Assembly (NCBI GenBank): GCA_016930935.1 | Contig: JAFGFT010000008.1 | Span: 1 to 64,000 of the forward strand | Direction: 5' to 3' | DNA length: 64,000 nucleotides | Source of the DNA: Dehalococcoidia bacterium | Lineage (GTDB): Bacteria > Chloroflexota > Dehalococcoidia > GIF9 > AB-539-J10 | In this document: positions 25,768 to 35,327 of the stretch, one piece after another | Layout of the letters: every line of letters starts with the position of its first letter | Numbering within the stretch: the stretch's first letter is position 1 | Translations under genes and position numbers: made by a program | The notes under the pieces: model-generated | Told to the model about the DNA's origin: nothing | Database searches by the model: none | Seen by the model: the letters and a program-made list of their open reading frames with translations, nothing else

Positions 25768-26775
25768 CTAACGATTGCAATTGCAGCCCCCGGGAACCTC
25801 ATCAATAGTCGTGGAATACACTTCCCTGTTGAAGACCTTGAAGAAGACCTCTTCCGTGGCAGTGAGCCCGAACCTGTCTGTCACAATCACCGTCGCGGTG
25901 ACCTCCGCTTGTTCGTTGGGAGGCGTGAAGAGAACCACGCTGCCACTTGGTTCGATTGTCCCGCCGTCGCACGACCATGAGTAGGTCAACTCGGTGTCAC
26001 GAGCCGAGGCGACACACTCAAGCTCGCAGATACACCTGCTGCCCTTGAGCAATCTGAACCCCCAGTCGTACTCCTTGCTGTATTCGAGCAGTTGTGGCAG
26101 TACGATGATGTCGTCTATCGTTGGTGGTTCGCTCGGCGCAACCTTGACAAGTTCAGAGTGTGTGCATGCCGCTCCCAGTGCATCGGTGACCACCACAGAG
26201 ACAACATACGTACCCTTGGCCATGGGGGCTGTCCACTGAACCGTGGGCCCGGTTCCCGAAAATGAGCCTGCCACGCATGACCATGTGAAATCGAGGGCGT
26301 GCCCGTCAGTGTCGGTTGCGTCACACGTCAGCGGTGTTGCCTGTCCCTGCAACAGAAATGGGCGCTCACACGACACGGCGTTGATGATGGGTGATTGATT
26401 CCTTGCCACTGTCACGAGTGTGACGGAAGAATCTGTTTCTCCAGCACCATCGGAAACCTCAACCATGATGCCGTATGAACCCTCTCGCTGGGGAGCCGTC
26501 CATGTTGCTGTCTCGCCGTGGGTGACCAGAGTGCCGCCCGTCGATGACCACGTGTAAGAGAGAACATCGCCATCCTCGTCATGGGCTGCACAGAACAGAA
26601 CGCATGATTGCAGAGCGTACACCTCGTCGTGCGACGCGACAAACGTCTCAATCGACGGGCGAGCATTCTCAGGCTCTGGGTCTACGGTGGGGACGAAGAA
26701 GAACGTTCCGAAGAGCAGCACGGCAAAAGCAGTGCCGAGAATATTGATTGCAGAAGATTTGGACGACGAACCCAT
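25768..26775 (-). CDS. Secreted/anchored protein with three PKD/Ig-like repeats
   Basis: A 335-residue protein with an N-terminal hydrophobic helix (about 10-29), then three repeats of about 85-90 residues. Each has a D-x-DG or equivalent turn, a YTWS/FTWS/YSWS strand, TWTAP/QWTAP/FTPP and a closing VTD/VSD strand, the layout of PKD-type beta domains. Cysteines are frequent (CELEC, CNCNR at the end). It is probably exposed outside the cell membrane as an adhesion or spacer module. No catalytic domain. Confidence 0.7.
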   Translation of the reverse strand: MGSSSKSSAINILGTAFAVLLFGTFFFVPTVDPEPENARPSIETFVASHDEVYALQSCVLFCAAHDEDGDVLSYTWSSTGGTLVTHGETATWTAPQREGSYGIMVEVSDGAGETDSSVTLVTVARNQSPIINAVSCERPFLLQGQATPLTCDATDTDGHALDFTWSCVAGSFSGTGPTVQWTAPMAKGTYVVSVVVTDALGAACTHSELVKVAPSEPPTIDDIIVLPQLLEYSKEYDWGFRLLKGSRCICELECVASARDTELTYSWSCDGGTIEPSGSVVLFTPPNEQAEVTATVIVTDRFGLTATEEVFFKVFNREVYSTTIDEVPGGCNCNR

Positions 26776-26971
26776 AGCACTCTATCTCTTGTCACTGATT
26801 GCCACGGGGGTGGCCTTTCTGCTCAGCCAATTCTAGCCGAAACAATACTGCACAACAAGCTGGAACACCTGTGCGTCTTGCTGCGATAATCGCCCTCACG
26901 TCGAGGTGGCCCGTCTTCTGGAATGCCTGAAACGGTTGGGATATAGTGGCACGACAGGAGGGCGTCAGTTC

Positions 26972-28093
26972 ATGAAAGAATTGTATGAGAGCAGCGAACT
27001 CAACGGCATGGTTCTGAGGAACCGGTTTGTCCATTCTGCGACCAATGAGGGCATGGCGAACAACGACGATGGCACTGCGACCGAGCGGCTGATTCGTTTG
27101 CAGGAAGAGTTGGCGGAGGGCGAGGTTGGTCTCATCATTCCTGGCAACGCGTACGTAAGTGAACAGGGCAAGTCGCGGCCCGGCCAGACAGGAGTGCACA
27201 ACGACGACACTGTGGAAGGGCTGACGAAGATGGCTGAAGCGGTGCATAGGCACGGGTCGGCAATTGCCCTGCAACTCACGCATGCCGGCGGCAACGTGCA
27301 CGTCCCTATGGGGACGGGATACGCGCTGGGGCCGTCTGAAATGAAGCTGACCGATGTCCCCTGCAGACAGATGACGAAGGACGATATCGCTCAGACGGTC
27401 GCCGATTTCGCGGCAGCCGCAGTCCGGGCGAAGCAAGTGGGCATGGACGCAGTCCAGCTGCACGGTGCGCACTCCTACCTCCTCTCAGAGTTCGTGTCGC
27501 CGTATTTCAACAAGAGGACTGACGAGTATGGTGGTTCACTTGAGAACCGGGCGCGGATGGCCATCGAGACGATTCACGCAGTGCGCGATGCGGTCGGGCC
27601 TGATTATCCTGTCCTCATGAAGATCAATTCTGATGACTACCTGGTCGGAGGGTTTCCCCTCGTCGAGATGCTGCCCTATGCGCTGATGCTGGAGAAGGCA
27701 GGAGTGGACTCCATAGAGATAAGCGGCGGGACGCATTTCAGCGACCCGCGATTCTTCTGTTCAAGGCCTGTCGGCACCGTTCCGAAGGAAGAGGAGCTCT
27801 ACTTCAGGCAGGCGGCGCAGATATACCGCACGGCGGTCAAGGTTCCATTGATGCTGGTTGGCGGCGTGCGCTCATTCGATGTGGCGGAAAGCGTTGTTAC
27901 CAGCGGGCTTGCTGACTACGTTTCGCTGTGTCGACCGCTCATCAGGGAGCCGTATCTTGTGAAACGCTGGCGCGAGGGTGACAGGAGTCCGGCGACATGC
28001 ATATCGTGCAACTTGTGCTTCGGTCCGGTGAGAGCAGGTGAAGGTGTGTACTGCGTGGCTCTCGAGCGGCAAAGTCAGAAGAGTGGTTCGTAG
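26972..28093 (+). CDS. OYE-family NADH:flavin oxidoreductase
   Basis: A 373-residue FMN barrel of the Old Yellow Enzyme family. NRFVHSATNEGMA, QLTHAGG, the catalytic HGAHSYLLSEFVSPYFN segment and TDEYGGS are visible. The C-terminal block CISCNLCFGPVRAGEGVYC supplies four cysteines, as in the 2,4-dienoyl-CoA reductase and trimethylamine dehydrogenase branch, which bind [4Fe-4S]. The FAD/NAD domain of that branch is absent, so a separate donor must reduce it. It would reduce enones or related substrates. The start at 26972 follows AGGAGG. Its 3' end overlaps the convergent Fic gene by 19 bases. Confidence 0.85.
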   Translation: MKELYESSELNGMVLRNRFVHSATNEGMANNDDGTATERLIRLQEELAEGEVGLIIPGNAYVSEQGKSRPGQTGVHNDDTVEGLTKMAEAVHRHGSAIALQLTHAGGNVHVPMGTGYALGPSEMKLTDVPCRQMTKDDIAQTVADFAAAAVRAKQVGMDAVQLHGAHSYLLSEFVSPYFNKRTDEYGGSLENRARMAIETIHAVRDAVGPDYPVLMKINSDDYLVGGFPLVEMLPYALMLEKAGVDSIEISGGTHFSDPRFFCSRPVGTVPKEEELYFRQAAQIYRTAVKVPLMLVGGVRSFDVAESVVTSGLADYVSLCRPLIREPYLVKRWREGDRSPATCISCNLCFGPVRAGEGVYCVALERQSQKSGS

Positions 28094-29268
28094 GTTTCTA
28101 CTCCTGCCGTCAATGTCTGGAGCGCAGCGATCAGGCTTCCTGCTACCCAGAGAGAGCCCTGTCGAGTGACCATGCCGGTGCTCTCGACGCATGCGAGCGC
28201 CCTGGATGCGGCTTCGCAATCGACACCTAGATAGTCCGCCGCGGTTGTGGCGCTGACTATGGGGTGCTGGAACAGCATGTTCAACGTTCTTGCTGCGTCG
28301 TCATCCATGTGCGCTGCTTCGACGTGGTTCATGCTCATGGTGTGGAGGTGATGGACGCGCTGCAGACATGTGACCGTGTCCCTGGCGGAATCAGCAACTC
28401 CGAATAGATAGAACGATATCCAGTCTTCCCATGTGCCGTGCTGGCATACCTCAATCATTCGATAGTAGAACTCGGCGGATTGGCGCTGAAGGAAGTGGCC
28501 GACGAAGACCGCAGGGAACTTCTTGTGGGAGAGATGCTGGAGATAAAGAGGGGCGAAGATGAGTCCCATCGATTCGTTCATCGTCAGAAAGGGGTGTATA
28601 GCTGCATACTGGTAGTGTGCCATGGCGAGTCTTGCCAGTGGTGGGAGTGCACTTTCCGCGTGCAGATATCTCTCCCAGTTGTCCAGCAGGGAGTTCATCT
28701 CCTCCACAGGGGGAGGGACGAAGATCGCGGATGCGGGAGTTGACCCTGCCGGTCCTATCCAGTTCTGGGAGCGGCGAAAATGTCCCGGTGTGCTTCCTGT
28801 CTCGGCGATGCCGTCAAGTAGAACCTCGTGGAGTTCCCGCATGAGTCTGAGGCTCAATGGCAGCTCTTTCAGACGTACGCGTGCGTGCTCGTAGGTCCTG
28901 ATGTAGTTGAGTGCGAGGCGGATACCTCGTCCTGCGGAGACGCCTGTTGCCTCGGCCGTAAGGATGTCCTCCATCGTGACATGGAATCCTTCAATCCGTG
29001 CGGATGCTATGGCGTCGCGTCTCAGTAGATGAGTCCCGAGGTGAGGTATGGTGGATGCGGAGAAGGACACTCCCAGTTCGCCCAGAGCGTAGCTCGCTGA
29101 GGCAAGAGCACTTACCGCATCTGCTCTCCATGCGATTGCAGGGGGAAGCGGATTGGGGACGAATGCGTCAATGCCCGTTCGGGTATGCGTAACCCTCCCT
29201 GAAGGAGATGCGGCAAACAGAGTCTTGTCCATGTGGTTGCAGAGAGGGCCCAGACTGCGTACGTTCAT
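28075..29268 (-). CDS. Fic-fold protein with degenerate active-site motif
   Basis: A 397-residue Fic-family protein with the N-terminal helical part, Fic core and a C-terminal winged helix (about 330-395). GHFRRSQNWIG and SARIEG (the S/TxxxE[G/N] autoinhibitory motif, Ser89-Glu93) are conserved. The active-site motif HPFx[D/E]GNGRxxR reads HPFLTMNESMGL at 225-236. The catalytic His and one Asn remain, but the acid, Gly and both Arg residues are gone. AMP transfer is therefore doubtful. The wHTH suggests that it may act as a DNA-binding regulator. It has no clear ribosome-binding site; ATG at 29232 is an alternative start. Confidence 0.75.
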   Translation of the reverse strand: MNVRSLGPLCNHMDKTLFAASPSGRVTHTRTGIDAFVPNPLPPAIAWRADAVSALASASYALGELGVSFSASTIPHLGTHLLRRDAIASARIEGFHVTMEDILTAEATGVSAGRGIRLALNYIRTYEHARVRLKELPLSLRLMRELHEVLLDGIAETGSTPGHFRRSQNWIGPAGSTPASAIFVPPPVEEMNSLLDNWERYLHAESALPPLARLAMAHYQYAAIHPFLTMNESMGLIFAPLYLQHLSHKKFPAVFVGHFLQRQSAEFYYRMIEVCQHGTWEDWISFYLFGVADSARDTVTCLQRVHHLHTMSMNHVEAAHMDDDAARTLNMLFQHPIVSATTAADYLGVDCEAASRALACVESTGMVTRQGSLWVAGSLIAALQTLTAGVETYEPLF

Positions 29269-29367
29269 GCTATATCAGGGCGAGGACAGCTGCAAGGTTG
29301 CATGGAACTGCGCGCTGTCCTAAACCTGACGCTGGTTGAGTTCGTTAGACATAACAGAAGGTGTCTG

Positions 29368-29373
29368 TATAAT
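29368..29373 (+). promoter_or_regulatory. -10 box upstream of lipoprotein gene
   Basis: A perfect TATAAT lies 36 bases before the lipoprotein start codon; the -35 region is weak. Confidence 0.45.
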
Positions 29374-29408
29374 GGTGCCCCTGACGAATATGAGTGTGAG
29401 GTGAGGAC

Positions 29409-30776
29409 ATGAAGAAGCTGCTCTTTGTGATTTTTGCGCTGCTGGTGGCGCTCCCCGGGTGTTCATACATAATGCCCCAGTCGAATCAGCCACCCCAGGC
29501 CTACATCGATGATGTCTCCCCGTTGGAACCCTTGACTGGCGAGGTAGTGAACTTCGTTGGACACGGGACCGACGTCGATGGTGATGTCGTTGCATACCGC
29601 TGGCGGTCCGACAAGGATGGCGAACTGAGTTCGACGAAGTCGTTCACTGTCAATTCCCTGTCGGTGGGCGACCACATCATCTTCTTCAAAGTACAGGACA
29701 ACAATGGTGCTTGGTCAGCAGAAGTACGACGTTCTGTAAAGGTTCTCCCCGGTGCACCGATTCCTGCGAAAGTGAAGTCTTTTGCGGTGAGTCCGTCGTC
29801 GATTGAAGAAGGGGACACCGCGACACTTTCTTGGGAAATCCTGAACTCGTCAGAGGTCAGTATCAATCAGGGTATCGGCGTGGTACAACCGCTCGGCGAA
29901 GTTGACGTGTCTCCTGAATCTACGACGACCTATACCATCACGGCGACGGGTGGAGGCGCCACGGCAACGGCGCAGGTGACTGTTGAAGTCGACCCCGCAG
30001 AATTGGAGATTGTCTCTTTCGAGGCTGACCCCGAGTCGGTCCTATCCGGTGAAGTGTCAACGTTGAGTTGGGTAACCAAGGGGGCGACTGAGGTCAGGAT
30101 TCTTCCGCTCATCGGTGTGGTGGAACTGTCCGGTACACACGATGTCACACCGACAGGCGAACAGACGTACACATTCACACTGGTTGCGACTGACGGAGAT
30201 GAAACCATCACCAGAGTGGTGGAAGTTGAAAGCTCGGTGGCGATGCCGGACAGCTTTACGAAGGTCTTGACTCCAACGCTTACCAGAAGCGGATATGTCC
30301 GGGACAACGGGCAGGTGACGAAGGAATACATCTATGTCGGTGACGACAACAACGACTACAGTCTGCAGGCGTTCATGAGTTTCGACATCTCGGTACTACC
30401 TGATGACGCGATGCTCACGAGCGTGACCGTTGATTTCTCTGACTACTATCAGGTCTACGGAACGCCTTTCGATGACCTTGGCTGTTTGCGTTGCTACGTC
30501 GACGATTATGGCAGTCTCGGTAGCAGTGACTACTACACAGGGTCTCCTACCGGAGCTATCGACCGATGGTGTGACCTGGATGACCTTGATGATGTGGCCG
30601 TGAATGGGGATTTCAAGGACGCTCTCGAAGATAAGCTGGGGGACGACTGGTTCCAGTTGAGACTTCAGTTCACTGATGATGAGACGGATGGCAACGGTGA
30701 TAACGATATAGTCCTGTGGAAAGCAGGTGACCTTCCCAGGCTCACAGTCAAGTACTACTCGTATGAAGAAGAGTAG
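29409..30776 (+). CDS. Modular surface lipoprotein (PKD, Ig-like and DNRLRE-like domains)
   Basis: A 455-residue exported protein with a lipobox, LPGC, at the end of the signal peptide, so Cys17 or Cys18 should be lipidated. Domains in order: a PKD-like module (about 27-112), two Ig-like modules of the type SFAVSPSSIEEGDTATLSWEI and SFEADPESVLSGEVSTLSWV (about 118-275), and a C-terminal module (about 280-455) with TKEYIYVGDDNNDY and LQAFMSFDISVLP. The C-terminal module is like the exported domain of the protein at 6411. It probably binds or spans the outer surface. No enzymatic signature. Confidence 0.75.
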   Translation: MKKLLFVIFALLVALPGCSYIMPQSNQPPQAYIDDVSPLEPLTGEVVNFVGHGTDVDGDVVAYRWRSDKDGELSSTKSFTVNSLSVGDHIIFFKVQDNNGAWSAEVRRSVKVLPGAPIPAKVKSFAVSPSSIEEGDTATLSWEILNSSEVSINQGIGVVQPLGEVDVSPESTTTYTITATGGGATATAQVTVEVDPAELEIVSFEADPESVLSGEVSTLSWVTKGATEVRILPLIGVVELSGTHDVTPTGEQTYTFTLVATDGDETITRVVEVESSVAMPDSFTKVLTPTLTRSGYVRDNGQVTKEYIYVGDDNNDYSLQAFMSFDISVLPDDAMLTSVTVDFSDYYQVYGTPFDDLGCLRCYVDDYGSLGSSDYYTGSPTGAIDRWCDLDDLDDVAVNGDFKDALEDKLGDDWFQLRLQFTDDETDGNGDNDIVLWKAGDLPRLTVKYYSYEEE

Positions 30777-30814
30777 TTGTTGGGCCTGCTGAACGGACTC
30801 TAGAATGGTTCGGA

Positions 30815-30845
30815 CGGCGCAGTCATCGTGGAGGTGACTGCGCCG
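30815..30845. terminator. Hairpin terminator after lipoprotein gene
   Basis: Perfect 11-bp arms CGGCGCAGTCA and TGACTGCGCCG with a 9-nt loop, about 40 bases after the stop codon. Confidence 0.8.
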
Positions 30846-30931
30846 CCTTCTCATGTGTCCCGCATGGTGCTCAACACCGCACATCACCAGTGGTATACTT
30901 GCGCGGCCATTACGGCGGAGGTGAATCGTTC

Positions 30932-31855
30932 ATGAGAGTTGCGGTAGTGGGCATCGGTGGTGTTGGTGGGTACTACGGAGGCAAACTGGCGTATGCCTAT
31001 CCACAGGGCAGCGGACACGAGGTCATATTCTTCTGCAGAGGGGCGCACCTGGATGCAATCAAGCGGAGTGGTCTGAAGCTTGATTCCGCCGACGGTGAAA
31101 TCACTGCTGTTCCTTCGCTGGCGACGAACTCAGCATCAGACATCGGGGTTGTGGATGTCGTGTTGTTGTGCGTTAAGGGCTACGACTTGCTGCAGACGGC
31201 CCGTTCTGTGGCGTCAATCATTGGGCCCGAAACAGTGGTCATTCCTCTTGGCAACGGTGTCAACAACGACGAAATCGTGAGAAGCGCATTGGAGTGTGGA
31301 GATGTGCTCAACGGCTGTGTCTACATTTCGACCCACATTGAGGCTCCCGGTTTCGTACAGCAAACCGGAGGGAGTCGCAAGCTCTTTTTCGGACCTTCTG
31401 AAGGCGATGTCGAACCGTACAGGGTGGTGGAGAGATTTCTTGTGGGGGCCGAAATCGATGCTGAGCTGACGTCTGATGTGCAGGAAAAAGTCTGGTCGAA
31501 GTTCGTCTTCATCGGTCCCGTGTCAGGAGTCACCTCTCTGCATGGTGTGTCAATCGGCCAGATGCTGGCTCAGCCGGACCTGAAATCTACCCTGTCGCAG
31601 ATGATGCATGAAGTGGAGACAGTCGCTTCAAGGAAGGGCGTTTGTCTGCCTCCGGACATGGTAGAGAAAGCGCTCGCTACAGGGGCGTCATTTCCATTCG
31701 ATACGAAGTCATCTATGCAGCTCGACGTTGAGAACGGGCGTAAGGCGGAACTGGAGACGATGCTCGGATACGTCGTCGCCGCAGGCCGCGACTTGGGTGT
31801 TGAAACACCCGCACATGTGAACATCTACGAGGCCCTTCGGTCGCGCACGGCCTAG
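30932..31855 (+). CDS. panE: 2-dehydropantoate 2-reductase (ketopantoate reductase family)
   Basis: A 307-residue NAD(P)H-dependent reductase. The Rossmann motif is VVGIGGVGGYYGGKLA at the N-terminus, followed by CVKGYDLLQTA, PLGNGVNND and the catalytic Lys in EKVWSKFVFIGPVSG. It would reduce ketopantoate to pantoate for coenzyme A synthesis, although the family also includes other 2-oxoacid reductases. The start at 30932 has GGCGGAGGTG upstream, and a TATACT -10 box lies further up. Confidence 0.85.
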   Translation: MRVAVVGIGGVGGYYGGKLAYAYPQGSGHEVIFFCRGAHLDAIKRSGLKLDSADGEITAVPSLATNSASDIGVVDVVLLCVKGYDLLQTARSVASIIGPETVVIPLGNGVNNDEIVRSALECGDVLNGCVYISTHIEAPGFVQQTGGSRKLFFGPSEGDVEPYRVVERFLVGAEIDAELTSDVQEKVWSKFVFIGPVSGVTSLHGVSIGQMLAQPDLKSTLSQMMHEVETVASRKGVCLPPDMVEKALATGASFPFDTKSSMQLDVENGRKAELETMLGYVVAAGRDLGVETPAHVNIYEALRSRTA

Positions 31856-32025
31856 GTATTCGTAGTCGCATGTACGTACACAGCGTTGTCTTTCGAGGAC
31901 ATGGTCTCTGGCGTAGACGAATAGTCGGTTCACTGGTCTGGTGTGGGATGGGTGGAACCCGCGCATGGTGACGTCATGAACAATCGAGCAGTTGCATCTC
32001 CAATCCTGCAAGGGTCCCGTCAAGA

Positions 32026-32706
32026 ATGAGTGATATCTCGGAATCCCGACTTGTTCCTTGGCAGGTCGCGAGGGCATCACACGTGCTGAGGACCAGGGGA
32101 CCACGGGAGCTCGCCCTGAGGGCAGTGAGGTACCTGAGGGACCAGTCTCGACACGTGTACTACTTTGCCTGCTACGTCATCTATGAGATTGATACGGCTG
32201 ACTACATACGGGGCCTTGAGGCTCCTTCAATAGACGGACTCAAGGTATATGTACTGGAGAGCGAGAGTGATGTACGGCGATTGGTGGATGAGGGATATGA
32301 GGACCTGCGACGCGTTGTGAGACCTGCGACACGATGCTTGCAGGGAGGCGCGGTGGGTTTCTGCGCCTTCGTCAATCGCGATGTGGCTCACATCGCATGG
32401 GTGGGCTTCACCAGAGAGGCGCAGCGGATATTGGATGTGGTTCCGTACTTCGTTGACTTTGACCATGGAGAGGCCTGCTGGGGAGGGTCTTTCACGGCAG
32501 AACGATTTCGCAATCTGGGTATCTACCGTCACGTCATGGCGTGGCGACTGCGCTATTGCCACGAACGGGGCTATCGTGTCTTGGTGGATGCGACGAGGGT
32601 GGATAATGCACCGTCGCTGCGCAGTCAGTTCACGTACAATCCACGAACACGTGCATTCTACCGCTATAGACGCTTTCTACGCTGGTGTGACTGTACGGAG
32701 ATGTGA
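32026..32706 (+). CDS. GNAT-like paralogue 1 of tandem array
   Basis: A 226-residue protein and first of four adjacent paralogues. Shared blocks: an N-terminal Arg-rich region with RxRGPxxLxxR, then VLESESDVRRLVDEGYEDL, GGAVGFCAFVNRDVAHIAWV, VPYFVDFDHGEACWGGSF and RFRNLGIYRHV. The last matches the acetyl-CoA pyrophosphate loop of GNAT enzymes ([R/Q]xxGxG/A), here RNLGI. The end is RRFLRWCDCTEM. Its acyl acceptor is unknown. The ribosome-binding site is weak. Confidence 0.6.
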   Translation: MSDISESRLVPWQVARASHVLRTRGPRELALRAVRYLRDQSRHVYYFACYVIYEIDTADYIRGLEAPSIDGLKVYVLESESDVRRLVDEGYEDLRRVVRPATRCLQGGAVGFCAFVNRDVAHIAWVGFTREAQRILDVVPYFVDFDHGEACWGGSFTAERFRNLGIYRHVMAWRLRYCHERGYRVLVDATRVDNAPSLRSQFTYNPRTRAFYRYRRFLRWCDCTEM

Positions 32707-32943
32707 CCCAGGGTCCACGTGGGTTTCTTGTTGGGATGCGCTACCTGACAGTGTCAGCTTGACGCAAGAGTGAATGAGGATGCCACTCAAATCTGTGATA
32801 CGAGAACACGAGTTGACTGTGGGCAGGTCGCGGTTCCGTCGCGTTCATTCGGGATTGCCTCGGACACGAGAGCATCTGTCGCTTCGGTCCTCCTGACGAA
32901 GCACTGAGGATTCGGTGTGACCGACCGCGGAGGGACGTAGTTC

Positions 32944-33642
32944 ATGTGGCTGAGACGGCGAGTAGTCCGTATCTTCAAGGATGAGGGAGTGACCGGACTT
33001 GTGCGGGCGGCAGTGGCCATGGTGCAGCGCAGCGCAAGGCGAATTGCTTTCATTGGCGACTTCTATATCTATCGCTACCCGGTGCCTCTGACTGACGTTC
33101 ATATTCCCGAATCGCGTATTGAGGGTGTTGAGGTGCATGTGGTGGAATCTGAACGTGATATAGACACTCTTGTCGCAGATGGCTACGAGGACCTGCGTTT
33201 CGTGATGGTAGAAGCAGGGTCACGGTTGAGCGTGGGAGCCGTCGCCATCTGCGCATTCGTGCACAAGGAGTTCGCCTATGTTGGTTGGGTTGCTTTGTCT
33301 GAACCCGCGAAGCGCGCATTCGACCGCTTGCCGTACTACGTAGACTTCGAAGCTGGAGAGGGTTGCACAGGAGCAGCGTGGACGACTCCGCGATTTCGGA
33401 AGGCTGGCTTGTACGCCCATGTGTTCGGTCACGAGTTGCGCTACCTGCGTGAGGCTGGCAGAACGGTCTGCTGCAACGCAATAGGTACGGGCAACGTTGC
33501 TTCTCAGCGTGGTCAGGCACGATATGGTGCGCAGTTGTGTGCTGTTGGCCGCATCAGGAGGTTCTTGGTATGGCGCAGATGGGTTATGACGCCGGCGGAG
33601 GGATCTTGCCCATCCTTGGCCTCCACGACGATGCCCCGATAG
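32944..33642 (+). CDS. GNAT-like paralogue 2 of tandem array
   Basis: A 232-residue paralogue of the gene at 32026: VVESERDIDTLVADGYEDLRF, GAVAICAFVHKEFAYVGWVAL, SEPAKRAFDRLPYYVDFEAG, GCTGAAW and the loop RFRKAGLYAHV. C-terminal RRFLVWRRWVMTP matches the family end WTE-P. GGAGGG lies before the ATG. The 237 bases separating it from paralogue 1 hold no recognised feature. Identity to its neighbours is only moderate, so the duplication is old. Confidence 0.6.
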   Translation: MWLRRRVVRIFKDEGVTGLVRAAVAMVQRSARRIAFIGDFYIYRYPVPLTDVHIPESRIEGVEVHVVESERDIDTLVADGYEDLRFVMVEAGSRLSVGAVAICAFVHKEFAYVGWVALSEPAKRAFDRLPYYVDFEAGEGCTGAAWTTPRFRKAGLYAHVFGHELRYLREAGRTVCCNAIGTGNVASQRGQARYGAQLCAVGRIRRFLVWRRWVMTPAEGSCPSLASTTMPR

Positions 33643-33673
33643 TATGGTGGTATGATGTTTCGCACGATATGCT

Positions 33674-34432
33674 ATGAGCACGGCGTTGCCCAATACACAG
33701 AGTAGTGAAGAGATGAAGTCCAGGCGGCCCCGTGAACGTTCTGCCCTGTGGGTGGCTCCCGGTGATGGATTCCTGTCCATCATTCGACGGGCGAGGTCAC
33801 TTGTGAGGAGTGAGGGGTTCGGGGGACTGCTGCGCGGGCTTGGACGTTTCGCTCGTACATTGACACAGAAGGTGTATCGAAACGAACGGTTTCGTCTGTA
33901 TGAACTGCGTGTCGACGAAGCCTCGCGAATTCCGCTGAGCGCCCCTTTCGAAGGAGTGGAAATACACGCGATTGAGACTCGCGAAGACGCGCGGAGACTT
34001 ACGGCGAAGGGGTACGAAGACATCGTGCTCGCCGACCCTCACCTTGTAGCAAGGCTGGACAGCGGTGCGGTGGCGCTGTGTGCGTTTGTGAACCGTGAAT
34101 TCGCAAGCATCGATTGGTTGGCGTTTTCGGAGGATGCCAAGCGCTCTTTCGATAGTATTCCCCGCAGAGTCCCGTTCGAGAACGGTGATTGCTATACGGG
34201 TGGCGCCTTCACCGTCAGGCGACTGAGGGGAAGGGGAATAGCCACATACAGGCTGAGTTGGGCTATGGGCTACCTGCGCGACCGCGGCTCTCACATGCAT
34301 CGCGCTACCATTTCGGACCGCAATATTCCTTCGCAGCGAACTGTTGAGAGACTGGGCGGGAGTTTTGGCACGGTGGGCCACCTGCGCCGATTTCTGTGGT
34401 GGACCAGTTGGACCGAGACGCCGGTAGCGTAA
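33674..34432 (+). CDS. GNAT-like paralogue 3 of tandem array
   Basis: A 252-residue paralogue with a longer polar N-terminus (about 35 extra residues). ATG at 33713 is an alternative start. Shared blocks: SLVRSEGFGGLLRGLGRF, AIETREDARRLTAKGYEDI, GAVALCAFVNREFASIDWLAF, VPFENGDCYTGGAFT and a canonical acetyl-CoA loop RLRGRGIATY. It ends RRFLWWTSWTETP. It starts 31 bases after paralogue 2 and is likely cotranscribed. Confidence 0.6.
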   Translation: MSTALPNTQSSEEMKSRRPRERSALWVAPGDGFLSIIRRARSLVRSEGFGGLLRGLGRFARTLTQKVYRNERFRLYELRVDEASRIPLSAPFEGVEIHAIETREDARRLTAKGYEDIVLADPHLVARLDSGAVALCAFVNREFASIDWLAFSEDAKRSFDSIPRRVPFENGDCYTGGAFTVRRLRGRGIATYRLSWAMGYLRDRGSHMHRATISDRNIPSQRTVERLGGSFGTVGHLRRFLWWTSWTETPVA

Positions 34433-34618
34433 GAGTTTTTGCGGGTACTCAGTCCTTGCGCTTCGCGCCGGGAATGCTTCCTTCAGGTGGGGCTTTGACC
34501 CTCGGCGCGCTCAGGATGAGGGTTGTTTCCTCGCCATCATGATTGACACGCCGAACGGGCTGCGGCACAATCGCGAAGCACTCACATCAACGAATGAATC
34601 GAGGAGTCCGACATACAT

Positions 34619-35323
34619 ATGCTGAAGACTGCACTTGTTCGTGCCATGAGTATAGTGCGGACAGAGGGCCCGCTAGCACTGTTCAGACACGCTGTGGGAT
34701 TCAGCGCGGTCCTGAGCAGAGGCTTCTATCGAAAACTGGACGTGTATCTCTATCGACATGCTCTTGTTGAGCGTGACGGTGCCGCATATCTCCCTCGTCT
34801 CGATTCACACGAGTTGAGAGTGGTTGAGTCCAACGAACAGGCCGAGCAACTGGTGTCCGAAGGATTTGAAGACTTCCGACAGCTGTTTCTCTTCTCGCGG
34901 CGCAATCTCGCGTATGGAGCCGTGGCTTTTTGCGTGTACGTCGACAAGAGACTGGCGCACATTGGCTGGGTGGCGGTTGACGAGAAGGCGAAGGCGTACG
35001 TTGACGCAGTGCCGTTTCGTGTCGCGTTTGACCAGGGAGAGGCGTGTACTGGGGGGAGTCATACGTTTCCCCGGTATCGCGGCAAAGGTTTGATGGTCTA
35101 CGGCTACTATGTAAGACTGGAGTACCTCAGGGTCAAGGGGTTCACGGCCAGTCGCAACTCGGTTGAGGTGCACAATGTGGCATCTCACCGCGCGCACGCG
35201 AAATTCTCCCCCGAAATCACGGGTGTCGGTTGGTATAGAAGGGTTCTTGGCTGGTCGCGCTGGACGGAATCTCCGTTCCCTGGCGGTCCAGTAGTAGGTA
35301 TACCGCCTCCGTGGGATAGGTAG
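34619..35323 (+). CDS. GNAT-like paralogue 4 of tandem array
   Basis: A 234-residue paralogue: MSIVRTEGPLALFRHAVG at the N-terminus, VVESNEQAEQLVSEGFEDFR, GAVAFCVYVDKRLAHIGWVAV, VAFDQGEACTGGSHTF and the loop RYRGKGLMVYG, then RRVLGWSRWTESP. GAGGAG precedes the ATG. The CelD-type acyltransferase gene begins within 5-10 bases of its stop, so the two are almost certainly cotranscribed. Confidence 0.6.
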   Translation: MLKTALVRAMSIVRTEGPLALFRHAVGFSAVLSRGFYRKLDVYLYRHALVERDGAAYLPRLDSHELRVVESNEQAEQLVSEGFEDFRQLFLFSRRNLAYGAVAFCVYVDKRLAHIGWVAVDEKAKAYVDAVPFRVAFDQGEACTGGSHTFPRYRGKGLMVYGYYVRLEYLRVKGFTASRNSVEVHNVASHRAHAKFSPEITGVGWYRRVLGWSRWTESPFPGGPVVGIPPPWDR

Positions 35324-35327
35324 AGAA

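Noticed and set aside
28075-29268. Active AMP-transferring Fic toxin
   Set aside because: The GNGR motif and the partner Arg are missing; no antitoxin gene is adjacent.
33220-34023. 267-codon frame opposite the GNAT-like array
   Set aside because: It spans two array genes antisense, with an unnatural Ser/Arg composition and no ribosome-binding site.
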